This document shows positions 24,015 to 25,711 of a DNA stretch of 25,711 nt, one piece after another. Numbering within the stretch: position 1 is the stretch's first letter; every line of letters starts with the position of its first letter. The DNA comes from a virus, in the IMG/VR virus record IMGVR_UViG_3300035698_005000, positions 1 through 25,711 of that record; one strand, 5' to 3'. Below the pieces are notes generated by a model that ran no database searches, was not told where the DNA came from, and worked only from the letters and a program-made list of their open reading frames with translations. A program made the translations under genes and the position numbers.

Positions 24015-24784
24015 TATTAAGAAAAGCAATATTCCCAAAACAGGAATATAACAAGAATTTCACCCAAATTACCACAAATGATTCTCGTTTCTACGAGGAT
24101 GGAGACATAACGTACCCATCAGTAACTTACGTTTTATCGTACTACCCTAAAGGAAAGTATTTTGAAGAGTGGCTTAAAAAAGTAGGCTATTCCGCAGATT
24201 ACATTGTAAAAAAGGCAGCCTCCGAAGGTACAGAAGTACACAATATGGCTGAACGTTATCTACTAGGTGACGAAATCAAATTAATGAAAGATGGTAGACC
24301 CATATATGATTTAAGTATATGGAAAATGTTTCTACTCTTTGTAGACTTCTGGGAAACTAGTGGAGCTGAATTACTTGAAACAGAAATATTCCTATATTCA
24401 GAGACACTTAAAATAGCAGGTACTTGTGATATAGTATGTAAAATTGATGGAGAGTTATGGGTATTGGATTTAAAAACATCTAACCATTTACAAACCACAT
24501 ACGATTTACAAACAGCCATCTACTCAAGATGTTTTGAAGAATGTTACGAGCAAAAAGTAGACCGTGTAGGTGTATTATGGCTTAAGTCAAAATCACGAGG
24601 TGAAGATAAGACAGGTAAAAAAATGAAGGGGAAAAATTGGGAAGTATACGAATCTTCTCGTACAATAGATGAAAATTTAGAGATATATTCTCACGTACGT
24701 GCCCTATTTGATTTAGAAAATCCTGTATTGAAACCTTTATCACATAAGTATCGCACAGTAGCCAAAATGGGAGTGTCTTCCTAA
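24011..24784 (+). CDS. PD-(D/E)XK nuclease of the RecB/Cas4 type
   Basis: A 257-aa putative single-strand exonuclease or recombination nuclease. Family motifs are in order: GTEVHNMAERY (Gly73 and His77), ETEIF around 123-127, the Asp140 motif GTCDIV, the PD-(D/E)XK core LWVLDLKTS (Asp153, Lys155) and motif QTAIYSRCF (Gln167, Tyr171). This matches RecB-nuclease/Cas4-like phage exonucleases. A Lys/Gly-rich loop (SKSRGEDKTGKKMKGKNWEV) follows the core and may contact DNA. The four-base overlap with the primase suggests a role at the replication fork or in recombination-dependent replication. Phage Cas4-like proteins exist, but no CRISPR context is present and the cysteines of the Cas4 Fe-S cluster are not evident. 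A true Cas4 is therefore unlikely. Confidence 0.85.
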   Translation: MILRKAIFPKQEYNKNFTQITTNDSRFYEDGDITYPSVTYVLSYYPKGKYFEEWLKKVGYSADYIVKKAASEGTEVHNMAERYLLGDEIKLMKDGRPIYDLSIWKMFLLFVDFWETSGAELLETEIFLYSETLKIAGTCDIVCKIDGELWVLDLKTSNHLQTTYDLQTAIYSRCFEECYEQKVDRVGVLWLKSKSRGEDKTGKKMKGKNWEVYESSRTIDENLEIYSHVRALFDLENPVLKPLSHKYRTVAKMGVSS

Positions 24785-24795
24785 CTTACTTTTCG

Positions 24796-24805
24796 TATAT
24801 TTATA
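24796..24805 (+). promoter_or_regulatory. Candidate late promoter box TATATTTATA
   Basis: The third exact copy of the 10-mer, in the 35-bp gap, 14 nt before the GTG at 24820. No -33 TTTG is visible. Its 3' half is part of the hairpin at 24801-24819. Confidence 0.5.
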
Positions 24806-24819
24806 TGTAAAACATATAA
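24801..24819 (+). promoter_or_regulatory. Perfect 8-bp inverted repeat directly before the kinase GTG
   Basis: TTATATGT (24801-24808), a three-base AAA loop, then ACATATAA (24812-24819), ending at the base before the GTG. It overlaps the promoter box. There is no U-run after it, so it is not a terminator. It could hide the start codon in mRNA or act as a DNA operator. Confidence 0.45.
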
Positions 24820-25620
24820 GTGATAAAATTACGACACATAATCTTAGAGCAATCCACTAATCCTAAAGCTCTTATACTTGCTGGTTCCCCGGGTGCCGGC
24901 AAGTCTTCATTCATAGAGGGAGTAAAGGACGCTCTTATATTAAACGTAGACGACTACTACATGCGTAATTTAAAGGACTTAAATGTGTCTTTAGATTTAA
25001 AAAACGCAAGTGCTGAAGATAGAAGTAAAGCAGCTAAAGCAATGGCGGCCGCAAATGCTGAATTCCGTCCTATGTCTCGTGAAATTATATTAGGTAAGAA
25101 AAATTTTATATTAGATGGTACTGCTGCATCAACCAAACCTACCTTAGAGCTTAAAAAACAACTAGAGGAACTAGGATACGATATATTAATAGTATATGTA
25201 TTTGCTTCACTGGAAAAAGCATTAGAAAGAAATGATGTACGATTTGACAAATCAGGTGGTAAAGACCGTAGTTTAGCCCCAGGTATTGTATTACGTACTT
25301 GGAATAGTGTAACTCAAAACTACGATTTATATCGAAAAGAATTTGGAAATGACTTTGTATCTGTAGTTAACGATAAAGCATTGGAGAAAGGCGAGCCTAT
25401 GAAATCCTTAGAAGATTTAGTAGACAAATATCTTACACCATATGCCCCAAAAGACACTAAACCTAAAACAGACAAGGAAAAAGAAAGAAGTGCTGCCTCA
25501 AAGGCAGAACTCGAAAAACAAATAAATGATTTTATAAATCTAAATAAAATAGAGGATATCAAATCAAGCTCTGTATCTAAAGACGAAGCAAAATCTCGTG
25601 TAAATCAATTCTTTTCATGA
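24820..25620 (+). CDS. Zeta-toxin-like P-loop kinase with short N-terminal tag
   Basis: A 266-aa ATP-binding phosphotransferase-like protein. Walker A is GSPGAGKS at 22-29. The Asp-rich strand NVDDYYMRNL (about 42-51) and the switch ILDGTAAS (about 97-104) fit the zeta-toxin/AAA_33 kinase type, as do the Arg-rich lid ALERNDVRFDKSGGKDR and the later LRTWNSV. The substrate is unknown: zeta enzymes phosphorylate UDP-sugars, while other relatives act on RNA or nucleotides. A stop codon (TAA, 24817-24819) lies in frame directly upstream and the next Met is after the Walker A, so the GTG is the only sensible start. Residues 1-10 (MIKLRHIILE) look like a separate tag. The last about 60 residues are Lys/Glu/Ser-rich. 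The stop overlaps the next ATG by four bases. Confidence 0.75.
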   Translation: MIKLRHIILEQSTNPKALILAGSPGAGKSSFIEGVKDALILNVDDYYMRNLKDLNVSLDLKNASAEDRSKAAKAMAAANAEFRPMSREIILGKKNFILDGTAASTKPTLELKKQLEELGYDILIVYVFASLEKALERNDVRFDKSGGKDRSLAPGIVLRTWNSVTQNYDLYRKEFGNDFVSVVNDKALEKGEPMKSLEDLVDKYLTPYAPKDTKPKTDKEKERSAASKAELEKQINDFINLNKIEDIKSSSVSKDEAKSRVNQFFS

Positions 25621-25711
25621 ATTACGAAAAATTAGGTAAAAATATAGTTGAGCAGCTGCTCATGGAAAACTTTACGGATAAGGTATCTTTATACCCTGGT
25701 GCGTTTAAACC
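25617..25711 (+). CDS. N-terminus of a nucleotidyltransferase-like protein (cut by window end)
   Basis: An ATG at 25617 overlaps the kinase stop (ATGA) and opens a frame that runs off the window after 31 codons. The peptide starts MNYEKLGKNIVEQLLMEN and reaches VSLYPGAFKP. YPGAFKP is the first strand and turn of the HxGH nucleotidyltransferase superfamily (cytidylyl-/adenylyltransferases), where P.H.GH normally follows. Such genes are common beside kinases in marine T4-like phages. The HxGH motif itself lies beyond the window and could not be checked. The first 17 residues form a helical N-terminal tag similar in position to that of the kinase. Confidence 0.65.
   Translation, partial: MNYEKLGKNIVEQLLMENFTDKVSLYPGAFK

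Noticed and set aside
24011-24784. Cas4 as part of a CRISPR system
   Set aside because: The nuclease has RecB-type motifs, but the Fe-S cysteine set is not evident and there is no repeat array or other cas gene in the window.
922-24805. TATAAATA-type T4 late promoters on the minus strand (the reverse complement of the TATATTTATA boxes)
   Set aside because: No minus-strand gene lies to the left of any of the three sites, and all have the same distance to a plus-strand start, so sense-strand use is far more likely.
24801-24819. Rho-independent terminator before the kinase
   Set aside because: The stem is A/T-only and is followed by GTGATAAAA rather than a T-run, so it is unlikely to terminate transcription.
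2640-25562. Other minus-strand open frames of 60-105 codons
   Set aside because: All sit fully inside plus-strand genes with clear domain content and are treated as chance antisense frames.

Overview
The window is a compact piece of a T4-like (myovirus-type) tailed phage genome. All 19 complete genes and the 2 cut edge genes lie on the + strand. Gaps are never longer than 41 bp, and stop and start codons often overlap by 1, 4, 8 or 11 bases. The DNA is AT-rich. Almost no start is preceded by a Shine-Dalgarno sequence. One tail protein carries SprB-type repeats, which are otherwise typical of Bacteroidetes surface adhesins. Together these point to a phage of a Bacteroidetes host, probably a (marine) flavobacterium. 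The host call is an inference.

Layout: (1) 1-1319: the end of an unidentified gene, a gp55-like late sigma factor and a small acidic helical protein. (2) 1309-10187: the baseplate block. It holds an OB-fold-like hub/spike candidate, a short beta-rich spike-tip candidate, a 987-aa structural protein with a long hydrophobic/lysine segment, a small protein with an amphipathic N-terminus, gp25, gp6, a DNRLRE/CBM-like protein and a small coiled-coil protein. (3) 10189-15522: a 1777-aa virion protein with a tail-protein-I-like part and a LamG-like part. (4) 15564-22617: distal tail/adhesin genes. These include a 1097-aa protein with SprB-like repeats, a 578-aa protein with a polyproline hinge and three cysteine-bounded C-terminal modules, and two proteins that share a C-terminal domain. 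(5) 22607-25711: nucleic-acid genes: a GIY-YIG-like nuclease, a DnaG/gp61-type primase, a RecB/Cas4-like PD-(D/E)XK nuclease, a zeta-toxin-like P-loop kinase and the start of a nucleotidyltransferase.

How they work together: the late sigma factor probably reads promoters for the virion genes downstream. Three of the few true gaps (before 948, 15564 and 24820) hold the identical box TATATTTATA 14-17 nt before the start codon. They have no visible -33 element, as expected for a gp55-type promoter. The box resembles the Bacteroidetes -7 element TAnnTTTG and is the reverse complement of a T4 TATAAATA box. gp25, gp6 and the hub/spike genes build the baseplate. The DNRLRE, LamG, SprB and Cys-module proteins form an unusually carbohydrate/adhesin-like distal apparatus. 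The primase and RecB-like nuclease serve replication or recombination.

Most worth a second look: the SprB-like repeats in a virion gene, the common late box, the polyproline-hinged triple-module tip, the apparently split gp5-like spike, and short N-terminal tags on the kinase and its neighbour that resemble T4 capsid-targeting peptides. No tRNA, CRISPR array, insertion sequence, integrase or classical terminator was seen.
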